Part shown: one piece after another, positions 8,298 through 15,789 of the stretch
Layout of the letters: each line of letters opens with the position of its first letter
How positions within the stretch are numbered: position 1 is the first letter of the stretch
Source: Candidatus Hydrogenedentota bacterium
GTDB lineage: Bacteria > Hydrogenedentota > Hydrogenedentia > Hydrogenedentales > SLHB01
Length of the DNA: 48,817 bases
Reading direction: 5' to 3'
NCBI GenBank assembly: GCA_020849535.1
Contig: JADLGB010000201.1
Span: 1 to 48,817 of the forward strand
The notes under the pieces: model-generated
The model's input: the letters and a program-made list of their open reading frames with translations, nothing else
Database searches by the model: none
What the model was told of the DNA's origin: nothing
Program-made: the position numbers and the translations under genes

Positions 8298-10065
8298 ACT
8301 CCGCCAGCAATTGCTCCGCTGAGGTCCGCATCTCGCGAAGGTACGCGAACACGGCTTCGGGATGGCTCAACGCTGTGCCCATCAGCGGCACGCGCGCAAA
8401 GATGGCTTCCTGCGTGAACGGCAGGTCCGCGGGCAAGCCTGACAAGTAGCGCCCCAATTCCGTTTCGCGTCCAACGGTGTCGGCCACCTCCGCCACGCTG
8501 CGCTGTGCGCGGATGCCTTTGGATTCGATGCGATCCGCGAAGCGTTCGAGTATCACGTCGAGCATCTGTTGTGCCCGGTGCTCGTACGTGTGCTCCCGCA
8601 ACACCCGCCGCCGGGCCGCTTGCGCAACTGCGCGGCGCTCCTCATCGTTGGCGAGGTAGTAATCGATCTTCTCGCGCAATTCCGCCAGCGTGCGATACAC
8701 CGGCAGTTCCGCTTCGAGATCGAAGAGCGTATCCAACCCTATGCAGGGATCGCACAACTGGAATCCGCCGCAGGCCGCGATCTCGAAGACGCGAGGATTG
8801 ATCGCATCGCAGCGCGGGTCCACGCCGTCGTGCGTTGCGCTGGAGTGCAGGTTCAGATTGATGGCGGAACCTGCGACGATCTTCGCAAAGTCCTCCGGCG
8901 TGAACCGGCGATCGGGTTTGCACACCAGCCGCTGCAGTTCGCGCGCGGTCCATTCGACGCCCCATATCTTGAAGTTGTAATCGGTCAACCCGCTGAAGAG
9001 CATGTTCCGGTTGCGGTACCCGGCCCCTGCGAACGACACATCGCACGCGTACGTGACACACTCCTCGGGAGTGAGTTCCACCGGACGATGTACTTCGGGA
9101 TCGCACGCGGTCTGCACGTACGCATGATGGCGGCAGCCCGCCTTCACCAGCGTGTCCTCGAATTCGCCGGGCTGGATGTGGAAGAAGCAGTCGTAGTGCG
9201 GAGCGATCTCGTTCCAGTAGGTCATGTGGCGCCAGTTCTCGACGAACCAATACGCCGTGACGATGTTCTCCCTGGCGAGACGCAATGGCCACTGGTTTCC
9301 CACAGGGGCTTGCGCGAGCGCGATACACAGGTTCGGCGCGAACTCGCTCACGCGCGCGTAACTCCACTCCGACATCAGATTCGCGACCATGCCGGAGAGT
9401 TGCGCGGACGCCCGCTTTGACGCCACGCTGCCCGTGATGGATTCGTACAGAGGCCAGCCCGCGCTATTGTCCACATAGAGCGTGCGATGACCCATGCGTT
9501 GAAACGCCCGCGCCAAATACTGCGCGATGGGCAGGCTCCCACCGTACATGGGCCCCACCACCGCCACGCCGAGTCGTCGGTCCGCGATGCGCACCCGCGC
9601 GAGTTGTGACTGGATGGCATCTGAATACCGAGAATGAAGCCGCGCCGTGGGCGGATGCACGAATACCTGGGGCACGCCCGCGGTGATATCGCGGAAGGTG
9701 GGGGAGTGCCCGATCTCCGCGGGATCGCCGATGCCAATCAGAATGGTGGAATCACGAAGGAGCCCTTCAACGGCGAATTTGGCCACACTGGCGTCGGGCT
9801 CCACAACAGATACATCAAAACCACGCTGAAGCAGTTCAAGCACGTGATACCCGAGGCCGACACCAATCACGAGCACAGGCCGCCCCGGTTCCAGTTGCGC
9901 GGAGTCCACGAGCCGCGCCGCCTCCTCGCGGGGTTTATACTGGCTGTGCAGCAGGACTTCGTCGACGCGAAGCGTGGGCTCCCCACCCCGGCCCGTAACC
10001 AGTTCAACGTCGGGCCGGGCCTCATGCTGCGAGAGGCTCGCACTCCATTCACGCGCGCTCTTCAT
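8284..10065 (-). CDS. Maf-N-like / CgeB-like glycosyltransferase fusion
   Basis: The 593-residue protein opens with LLHSQYKPREEAARLV and VLVIGVGLGYHVLELL (about 38-80). That pairing resembles the N-terminal part of Maf motility-associated (DUF115) flagellin glycosyltransferases. From about 170 it becomes a GT-B-fold enzyme of the CgeB type: VVGPMYGGSLPIAQYLARAF, later CDVSFAGAGYRNRN and INPRVFEIAACGGFQLCD, the C-terminal sugar-nucleotide half. The frame is open further upstream, but ATG at 10065 has GGAG five bases ahead and overlaps the previous gene by 17 bases, as expected in a coupled operon. Family calls come from motifs, not an alignment. A surface or flagellin glycosyltransferase is the best guess. 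Confidence 0.7.
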   Translation of the reverse strand: MKSAREWSASLSQHEARPDVELVTGRGGEPTLRVDEVLLHSQYKPREEAARLVDSAQLEPGRPVLVIGVGLGYHVLELLQRGFDVSVVEPDASVAKFAVEGLLRDSTILIGIGDPAEIGHSPTFRDITAGVPQVFVHPPTARLHSRYSDAIQSQLARVRIADRRLGVAVVGPMYGGSLPIAQYLARAFQRMGHRTLYVDNSAGWPLYESITGSVASKRASAQLSGMVANLMSEWSYARVSEFAPNLCIALAQAPVGNQWPLRLARENIVTAYWFVENWRHMTYWNEIAPHYDCFFHIQPGEFEDTLVKAGCRHHAYVQTACDPEVHRPVELTPEECVTYACDVSFAGAGYRNRNMLFSGLTDYNFKIWGVEWTARELQRLVCKPDRRFTPEDFAKIVAGSAINLNLHSSATHDGVDPRCDAINPRVFEIAACGGFQLCDPCIGLDTLFDLEAELPVYRTLAELREKIDYYLANDEERRAVAQAARRRVLREHTYEHRAQQMLDVILERFADRIESKGIRAQRSVAEVADTVGRETELGRYLSGLPADLPFTQEAIFARVPLMGTALSHPEAVFAYLREMRTSAEQLLAEFADG

Positions 10066-13000
10066 TGTTCTCCGCATCCAACGCAGCCAGCAGGGCCGTG
10101 GCCTGTGGATGGCCCGGTGCGAGTAGGAGGAGCGTCTCCAGCCGATCGCGCGCCTCCGCATTGCGGCCCATCCGATGGAGCAGGGCCGCCAATTGGCAGG
10201 CCATCGCAGTGTCTCCGGGATAAAACTCCACAAAGCGGCGGAGGTAAGGCTCAGCCTCCTCAGCGCGTCCCAGGGCCTCCGCGGTTTCCACGAGACGCAT
10301 GACGATGGCTGCATTGTCGAACTTGATGTCGAGCGCACTGACGAAAAGACTGAAAGCCTCGGCAGGCCGACCCTCCGACAGGCGTACAAGTCCTAGCCCC
10401 GCAGCCACGCGGTCGTTCTGCGAATCGGACTCGTAGGCGCGCTCGAGCAACGGCTTGGCGTCGTCCAGGCGATTCGCCGCGATCAACACGATGCCCAATT
10501 CACCCGCGGTCTCCGCATCCTCCGGCTGCATGCGCAGCACTTCCCGGTACAGCGACTCCGCCGTGTCCAACTGTCCCATGCGCGCCACCGCCCGCGCCAT
10601 GAGTTTGGCGCGCTCCGCGCGGTTTGCGCCGCGCGTTTCCTTGGCCAACTGAAATGCCGAGGCGTAGTCCTTCTCTTCCAACGCATGCCGCGCGCCGATG
10701 AGCCGGTCCATCCCCGGTTTGACCGCGATGACCAGGTACTGATAGACGAGAAAGTCTTGATACTCCTGATCGTCCAGCGGACCGATGGTCAGTTTGCCCA
10801 AGCGCAAGCAACCCTTCGCATCGCGCGGCAGATTTTCCGCAGGCCACATCGACAGCGGCTGAATCGTCAGCACCTCGAGACCCGCGTCCATGACCATCTG
10901 CTGCATGTCCGGCGCGCAGAAGAACCGGAGGTGCGTTCGGTCCATGATTCCCGCGTCTTCATACTGCCAGCGGCCATTCACGTGCATCTCTACCGTCTGC
11001 CAGAAGCGCACGTTGGGGATGCTCATCACGATCGCGCCGTCCTTCGATAGCACCCGTGAAACCTTGCGCAGGACCTTGACCGGATCAACCAGATGTTCCA
11101 GCACGTCGCCGAACACGACGCAATCGAAATACTCGTCCTCGAATGGAAGCTCCATGTCCTCGATGCTGCCGAACAGCGCATCGTCCAGCACCCGTTTTGC
11201 CAGTTCCCACGCGCGCTCAACGATCTCGATACCCACCACTTCGCGAACGCCGCGCCGTTTCAAGGACAAACCGAACTCTCCACCGCCACATCCGCAATCC
11301 AGCAGGCGAACCGTGTGTTTCGGCACGTGCGCGGCCAGTTCGGGACGCGGCGACCTGTAGTACCCGCCCTTGTTGAAGCGCGACTCACCCTGGTATCCAC
11401 CCAAGGCACCCAGCGCCTCCAGCACCATGAGGATCATCTGGCGCGTCCGGTGTTGGTACGTATGCTTCGCAAATACAAGCTTTCGGCCCTCAGCAGCAAT
11501 GCGTTCGCGCGATGGACCGTCGGCCAAGTAGCGCTCGATTACGTCGGGCACCGCATCGTCATTCCGGTAGATGACGAGGTGCTTGCCATCCTCAAACAAC
11601 TCTTCCAGCCCTTCCGCCTCATCCGTAATAAGGAGCGCCCCCGAAGCCATGGCTTCAAACACGCGCATGTTTACGTCGCGGTCCGCGGCGATGTTAATCA
11701 CGATCTTCGCCTGCGCGTAGATGCGCGCCATATCCGCCGGCCAGAACTGCCCGATGCATGAATTGGGGAAACGCTTTCGCACCGCATCGAGCAAGCGCCT
11801 CCTGCGATGCGACGGGTCGTCCGGAATTCCGCCCACAAATGCGACATCGTAGATTCGCTCCAACGGCTCTACCGCGTGCAGTTCCGGCGAACACCCGAGC
11901 GGCATCCACGCCACATTCGGAACGCCCGCCTCAATGAAATCCCGCACGTGCGTGCGCTGCGCGAGAAAGGTGAAATCGAATCGTTTCGCCAGTTCCAGCC
12001 GGATGTCGAGTGCGAATTGCGTGTCAATGACATACCCCACCCGCGGTATGCTGAGCGACGCGATATCGCCGGGGATCTCGCGTATACCCGAGTCCACCCA
12101 GAAGAGCAGGCTAGGCTCGAAATCCTTGCGCAGCTTCTGCAATCGCTCCGCGTACGTTTCCGCCGGACCCCACGTGACATCCGGTCCGCGAAAGGCCGGT
12201 GCCGTCCCAGGCAGGCCCCATTCCGCGAAGAAGCGCGCCGAAAGACACCGTCCCCCCGTGATCACGTTGTGGTCCTTGCGCAAGGCCTGCTCGAAGTATC
12301 GCGCGGTGGTAATGGGGGAGAAGAGGTATTCCATCAAGACGTTCAACCGCGGAAAGGGCTCCGCGCCGCTCGCCACGCTCGAATAGATCTTGCGTTCCGC
12401 GGCGCGTTCGATGGCCTCACGCCATCTTCGCGCGAACGCCTCGATGGGAAAGACCCGGGCAACTGTCTCGCGCCCGCGATCCCCGAGCGCGCGCGCGTGC
12501 TCCGTGTCCTTCAGCAGCATCGCGATGCGTTCTCGCAGCACGTCCGCATCATCCGACACGTAGCCGTCGATGCCGTCCGTCAATGGCGAGGTCTTGTTGG
12601 CCAGCGAAACCACTGGCATGCCGCAGGCCATCGCCTCCAGCATCGCCAGGTTGTATCCGTCCTCATAGGCCTCTCGCGTGACGTGCAGATAGCATCGCAA
12701 ACGGCGGTAATGATCGAGCAGATCCTCAAACGACTTGGACGGCCGCGCCTTCGGACTCCCGGGATCGTCTCCCAGAACGCGATTAGGAAAACTGGCACAC
12801 ACGCGATCCTGGAAGTCGACATCGAACATGAGGTCGCGCGCCCGCATCGCATTGCCCACCCGCAAGACTTCCCCGGTCTCGCCGGTGTATCCGCCGTACT
12901 CCTCCACATCAATCCCCGGTGGAATGACGATTCCCGGCATGCCGTAGTCGTCGCGCTTGGACTCGGAAATGTACACGAAGGTGAATTGATCGCAGATCCG

Positions 13001-13360
13001 GTCGAGCACGCGCTTGTACGACGCCTTGCCCTTCTCGATATCGCTGTCCACGGTCGTTTCGAGGAAGGACCGGCGATTGTGGCATACGAGCAGGCAGGGC
13101 ACGCCGCAGTCCAGGAGGTCTATCGCGTTCAGTTCGTTGTGCGCCACCACGACATCGTAGTGACCGGCGGCAAGCTCCCGGCGCCACTCCTCTTCCTCGA
13201 CCAGCGTGATGCCTGGCGGAATCGGCCGGAACTGCGTGTGCCAAGGCCGCGCGAAACGCGGCTTGCTATAGAGGCCCACGTCGAGAGGAATGCCCATTCG
13301 GGCCATGAGGCAAAGATACGGCTCGTGGAAATTAAACGTCAGAACCCGAGGGCTCGACAT
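10049..13360 (-). CDS. Four-part glycosyltransferase-glycosyltransferase-methyltransferase-TPR protein
   Basis: A 1103-residue fusion. Residues ~1-330 are a GT4-like glycosyltransferase (VYISESKRDDYG, IVIPPGIDVEEYG, YEDGYNLAMLEAMACGMPVVS). Residues ~335-655 are a CgeB-like second transferase (GYVIDTQFALDIR, YDVAFVGGIPDDPSHRRR, VNMRVFEAMASGALLITDE). Residues ~660-890 are a class I SAM methyltransferase (LLDCGCGGGEFGLSL, GSIEDMELPFEDEYFDCVVF, DVLEHLVDP). The rest is several TPR helices (LYREVLRMQPEDAETAGELG, FVEFYPGDTAMACQLAALL). No signal or membrane segment is seen. ATG lies two bases after the previous stop. Such stacking suggests a glycan built and methylated on a bound carrier or protein; the acceptor is unknown. 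Confidence 0.8.
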   Translation of the reverse strand: MSSPRVLTFNFHEPYLCLMARMGIPLDVGLYSKPRFARPWHTQFRPIPPGITLVEEEEWRRELAAGHYDVVVAHNELNAIDLLDCGVPCLLVCHNRRSFLETTVDSDIEKGKASYKRVLDRICDQFTFVYISESKRDDYGMPGIVIPPGIDVEEYGGYTGETGEVLRVGNAMRARDLMFDVDFQDRVCASFPNRVLGDDPGSPKARPSKSFEDLLDHYRRLRCYLHVTREAYEDGYNLAMLEAMACGMPVVSLANKTSPLTDGIDGYVSDDADVLRERIAMLLKDTEHARALGDRGRETVARVFPIEAFARRWREAIERAAERKIYSSVASGAEPFPRLNVLMEYLFSPITTARYFEQALRKDHNVITGGRCLSARFFAEWGLPGTAPAFRGPDVTWGPAETYAERLQKLRKDFEPSLLFWVDSGIREIPGDIASLSIPRVGYVIDTQFALDIRLELAKRFDFTFLAQRTHVRDFIEAGVPNVAWMPLGCSPELHAVEPLERIYDVAFVGGIPDDPSHRRRRLLDAVRKRFPNSCIGQFWPADMARIYAQAKIVINIAADRDVNMRVFEAMASGALLITDEAEGLEELFEDGKHLVIYRNDDAVPDVIERYLADGPSRERIAAEGRKLVFAKHTYQHRTRQMILMVLEALGALGGYQGESRFNKGGYYRSPRPELAAHVPKHTVRLLDCGCGGGEFGLSLKRRGVREVVGIEIVERAWELAKRVLDDALFGSIEDMELPFEDEYFDCVVFGDVLEHLVDPVKVLRKVSRVLSKDGAIVMSIPNVRFWQTVEMHVNGRWQYEDAGIMDRTHLRFFCAPDMQQMVMDAGLEVLTIQPLSMWPAENLPRDAKGCLRLGKLTIGPLDDQEYQDFLVYQYLVIAVKPGMDRLIGARHALEEKDYASAFQLAKETRGANRAERAKLMARAVARMGQLDTAESLYREVLRMQPEDAETAGELGIVLIAANRLDDAKPLLERAYESDSQNDRVAAGLGLVRLSEGRPAEAFSLFVSALDIKFDNAAIVMRLVETAEALGRAEEAEPYLRRFVEFYPGDTAMACQLAALLHRMGRNAEARDRLETLLLLAPGHPQATALLAALDAENNEERA

Positions 13361-13362
13361 GA

Positions 13363-13989
13363 TCAGCCGGCCTGGCTTTGTGAGCGTTCCTGCAGCAGCG
13401 CGACGATTTGCGACTCGATCTCCGCGCGTGGCGCCAGCTCATACTCCAGCAAGTCACCGAGCAGCACTAAATCGCCAGACTCCAACGCCCCGGCTGCTTC
13501 CAGCAGAAAGCCGTTGAGTTCGTTGTGCAACTCCGCGACGTTCCTGCCTTCGAGACTGAGTTCCGCAAAGGTGAGACCCAGCGCATTGACGATCATGATT
13601 TCGCGCGACTTGATTTCCGCCCAGATGTCCGCCATGCGCTGAAACGGCTCGAATCCCTCTGTGGGCGTGCTGCCCTGGAATACGGCGGCCAACTGGTGGC
13701 AAATCTCGGGAAGTTCCGGGAGCGTTTCCCCCAACGCCGACAGGCACGAGTCCACCAGTTTTGTCACGTCCTCGGACGTGATTCGCAGCTCCTTCACCTC
13801 ATCAAGGGATTTGCCCTGAAGCGCCTCCACCAGTTGGTCTGGGGCAATGTCCTGGCCGTCGGCCTTCACCGACATCAGCGCGCGGCCTTTCGCCTGCAGG
13901 AACTCGCCCGCGGCCACCACCGCCGACAACACATCCGCAGGCTCCCCTTGCAGCCGGAAGTCCCGCCCTCCATCCACGATGACATCCAT
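13363..13989 (-). CDS. Unknown 208-residue helical protein, first gene of the glycosyltransferase operon
   Basis: I do not recognise a family. The protein is acidic and mostly predicted helix after a short beta start (MDVIVDGGRDFRLQG), with no signal peptide, membrane segment or catalytic motif. The frame is open further upstream, but ATG at 13989 has AAAGGA nine bases ahead and a good promoter 50 bases up, which decides the start. It is followed after two bases by the four-part fusion. Its place at the head of a glycosyltransferase operon near csrA-fliW suggests an accessory or scaffold role. The ribosome-binding site holds two GGA motifs (see findings). Confidence 0.75.
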   Translation of the reverse strand: MDVIVDGGRDFRLQGEPADVLSAVVAAGEFLQAKGRALMSVKADGQDIAPDQLVEALQGKSLDEVKELRITSEDVTKLVDSCLSALGETLPELPEICHQLAAVFQGSTPTEGFEPFQRMADIWAEIKSREIMIVNALGLTFAELSLEGRNVAELHNELNGFLLEAAGALESGDLVLLGDLLEYELAPRAEIESQIVALLQERSQSQAG

Positions 13990-14038
13990 GTCCTGCGTCC
14001 TTTCTACCGGGGGATTAGATTCGTGGGGTCCGGGACTC

Positions 14039-14067
14039 GTTATACCACAAGGGCTTACAAAGGGCAA
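14039..14067 (-). promoter_or_regulatory. Promoter of the glycosyltransferase operon
   Basis: On the minus strand TTGCCC (14067-14062) and TATAAC (14044-14039) are 17 bases apart. Transcription would start near 14032, giving a ~43-base leader before ATG at 13989. Confidence 0.6.
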
Positions 14068-14178
14068 GAGGGCCGTGTCACAAAAACGCCACGCGTCTCC
14101 GCGCTGTTTCGGGGTGTTTCCGTGCAGGGGCGACACGGCACGACGCTGGTGGTGCTGGCAATTACTATCAGTGCGTGA

Positions 14179-14184
14179 TATCAT
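14179..14184 (+). promoter_or_regulatory. Possible -10 box of hicAB
   Basis: TATCAT lies six bases before the ATG of hicA, with a weak CTGGCA (14155-14160) 18 bases upstream. If used, the transcript would begin at or next to the start codon (leaderless). No good ribosome-binding site precedes hicA, which fits. Confidence 0.35.
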
Positions 14185-14189
14185 TAGGT

Positions 14190-14444
14190 ATGAACTCAAG
14201 GCAACGCGAGACGTTGGCGGCACTTTTTGAACGGCCAACACGGGCGGATATCCGCTGGACGCAGGTTGAATCTTTACTCACGGCCTTGGGCGCGGAGTTT
14301 GAAGGGCAGGGCGGCTCACGGATCGGCGTGATTCTACGCGGTCATCGCATCGTGTTGCACCGGCCACACCCAAACCCCTGCTTGAAGAAATGGGCCGTAG
14401 AGGCCGTCCGCGGGTTCTTGGAATCACTGGAGATCAAACCATGA
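14190..14444 (+). CDS. hicA: HicA-family mRNA interferase toxin
   Basis: An 84-residue toxin of the HicAB type: a small double-stranded-RNA-binding-fold protein that cleaves mRNA until held by HicB. It shows the family's DIRWTQVESLLTALGAE opening, GGSRIGVILRGHRIVLHRPHP with the catalytic-type histidines, and a C-terminal helix (AVEAVRGFLESLEI). Canonical HicA is about 60-85 residues. The ATG at 14190 is preferred; a GTG at 14175 is in frame but lies over the -10 box. Its stop overlaps the hicB start (ATGA), so the two are coupled. Transcribed opposite to both flanking operons. Confidence 0.85.
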   Translation: MNSRQRETLAALFERPTRADIRWTQVESLLTALGAEFEGQGGSRIGVILRGHRIVLHRPHPNPCLKKWAVEAVRGFLESLEIKP

Positions 14445-14776
14445 GCGACACACTGACCTACAAAGGCTATCAAGCGGACATCCAATTCAGTGCCGATGAC
14501 GAGTGTTTCTTCGGCACCGTGTCGGGTCTGAAGGATACGATCACGTTTGAGGGGCAATCCGTTAAGGAGCTTAAACGGGCATTCGAGGAATCTGTTGATT
14601 TCTATCTGGCCATGTGCAAGAAGCGCGGCGAGGCACCGGAAAAGCCTTACAACGGGAAGGTTCTTCTGCGAGTCCCGACAGAACTACACCGAAGCATCGC
14701 CATTGCGGCAAAGCGCGCTGGCACCAGCGTGAATTCGTACATCGTCGGCAAGCTGTCCGAAGCGGCGCAACGTTGA
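14441..14776 (+). CDS. hicB: HicB-family antitoxin
   Basis: A 111-residue antitoxin. The N-terminal half is the HicB RNase-H-like fold (LTYKGYQADIQFSADDECFFGTVSGL, then ITFEGQSVKELKRAFEESVDFYL). The C-terminal part (VLLRVPTELHRSIAIAAKRAGTSVNSYIVGKLSE) is a ribbon-helix-helix DNA-binding domain, so it should repress its own promoter. ATG at 14441 overlaps the hicA stop by four bases; the frame is open further up only inside hicA. Toxin before antitoxin is the usual HicAB order. The pair looks intact. Confidence 0.88.
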   Translation: MSDTLTYKGYQADIQFSADDECFFGTVSGLKDTITFEGQSVKELKRAFEESVDFYLAMCKKRGEAPEKPYNGKVLLRVPTELHRSIAIAAKRAGTSVNSYIVGKLSEAAQR

Positions 14777-14997
14777 CAGCCGCGCCCATGTTGTGCTGGT
14801 GTGACGTGAGCCTGAGCGCTGACTCCCGCCTGCGCGAGCAACTGCACGGCGCATGGAGCCCGAGGACCAAGACGCGCGTCCGGCGCGTGCCTTTGCCGGA
14901 AAGGACTGGAAATTCGGGTCAGAAGACAGCAGGCGTGTAGTTTCCGTAAGTACCTGCCACAGTTGCGCATCGGAAGAATGCAGCGGTCCCGGACCCG

Positions 14998-15219
14998 CTA
15001 CCTGGGGATCAGATTCGTGATGCCATCCACCTGTGCCACCGAAGCGGCCTGCGCGTTCTCAGCCTGGATCGCCTCGTAAATCTCCTGGCGGTGCACGGCC
15101 ACGGAACGGGGAGCAACGATGCCGATCTTCACCTGATTCTCTTTCAGGTCCAGCACCTTCACGATGATGTCGTCCCCGATCATGATGCTCTCATCTTCTC
15201 TACGCGTCAGCACGAGCAT
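14998..15219 (-). CDS. csrA: Carbon storage regulator CsrA (RNA-binding translational regulator)
   Basis: Small homodimeric RNA-binding protein that binds GGA motifs at ribosome-binding sites and changes translation. The 73 residues show MLVLTRREDESIMIGDDI, VKVLDLKENQVKIGI and APRSVAVHRQEIYEAIQAE, including the conserved VHR-EI stretch with the RNA-contacting arginine. A short tail follows. It overlaps the 3' end of fliW by 20 bases, the usual arrangement in which FliW sequesters CsrA. In flagellated bacteria the pair times flagellin synthesis; no flagellin is present in this window. Confidence 0.95.
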   Translation of the reverse strand: MLVLTRREDESIMIGDDIIVKVLDLKENQVKIGIVAPRSVAVHRQEIYEAIQAENAQAASVAQVDGITNLIPR

Positions 15220-15667
15220 TCGTGACCTCCTGGGGCTCTCCCTTTTTGGCTTGGGCGAGGTAAAACTGGATGGGGTAGTTGCTGCGGTCGAGGATGGTCT
15301 GCTTGCCCAGCCGGAGCCGCGCGTTGATCAAGACGGGCGCTCGCAAATTGGTTCGGACCTTCGACGGATCCTGAGGCACCACAATCAGCGTGTACACGTT
15401 CAAATCTTCCACACTCGCCACGGCCAACTCCGACAACTCCTGTTGACGCAGGTCGACCGCGTAGTCCGGAACCACAGCACGCGGGTCCATCAGAATAAAG
15501 GCGAGATCGGCCGAATCCGTGGATTGGAGCCAAGTCAAATGCTCGCTGGGTCCTGGCAACAGGATGTAGCGACGAAATTCCTGAAACCCGAGAATGGGTT
15601 GTGTAAACGTGATGATCGACTCGGGATCGATTTCCAGCATGCCGAATCGCGATGTCTCGAGTTTCAT
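15200..15667 (-). CDS. fliW: Flagellar assembly factor FliW (CsrA antagonist)
   Basis: The 155-residue protein matches FliW: SRFGMLEIDPESIITFTQPI, LGFQEFRRYILL, DPRAVVPDYAVDL and a C-terminal NLRAPVLIN stretch. FliW binds flagellin and CsrA by turns, so released flagellin subunits free CsrA to act. The stop lies inside csrA and the two are translationally coupled. The ATG has only a weak ribosome-binding site (GAGACGGGC). A 16-base perfect palindrome stands 65 bases upstream. Flagellar structural genes must lie elsewhere or be lost. Confidence 0.94.
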   Translation of the reverse strand: MKLETSRFGMLEIDPESIITFTQPILGFQEFRRYILLPGPSEHLTWLQSTDSADLAFILMDPRAVVPDYAVDLRQQELSELAVASVEDLNVYTLIVVPQDPSKVRTNLRAPVLINARLRLGKQTILDRSNYPIQFYLAQAKKGEPQEVTNARADA

Positions 15668-15732
15668 GCCCGTCTCGTTCCAGCGTTAATGTAACCCCTG
15701 CTCGATTCCCAGTATGCACGAAACCATGAAGT

Positions 15733-15748
15733 TGCGCAAGTACTTGCG
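15733..15748. promoter_or_regulatory. Perfect 16-bp palindrome upstream of fliW-csrA
   Basis: GCGCAAGTACTTGCGC is a perfect dyad without a loop, in the 122-base gap between the aminotransferase and fliW. The lack of a loop and T tract speaks for a protein-binding site rather than a terminator. No clear promoter boxes could be placed beside it. Confidence 0.45.
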
Positions 15749-15789
15749 CGGACTACCCTTTCCGGCAGGCAGGAGCCCCCTCCGTCCCC

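Noticed and set aside
11807..13642. 611-codon plus-strand frame opposite the glycosyltransferase fusion
   Set aside because: Shadow frame across two real genes with coupled starts on the minus strand; no ribosome-binding site or domain.
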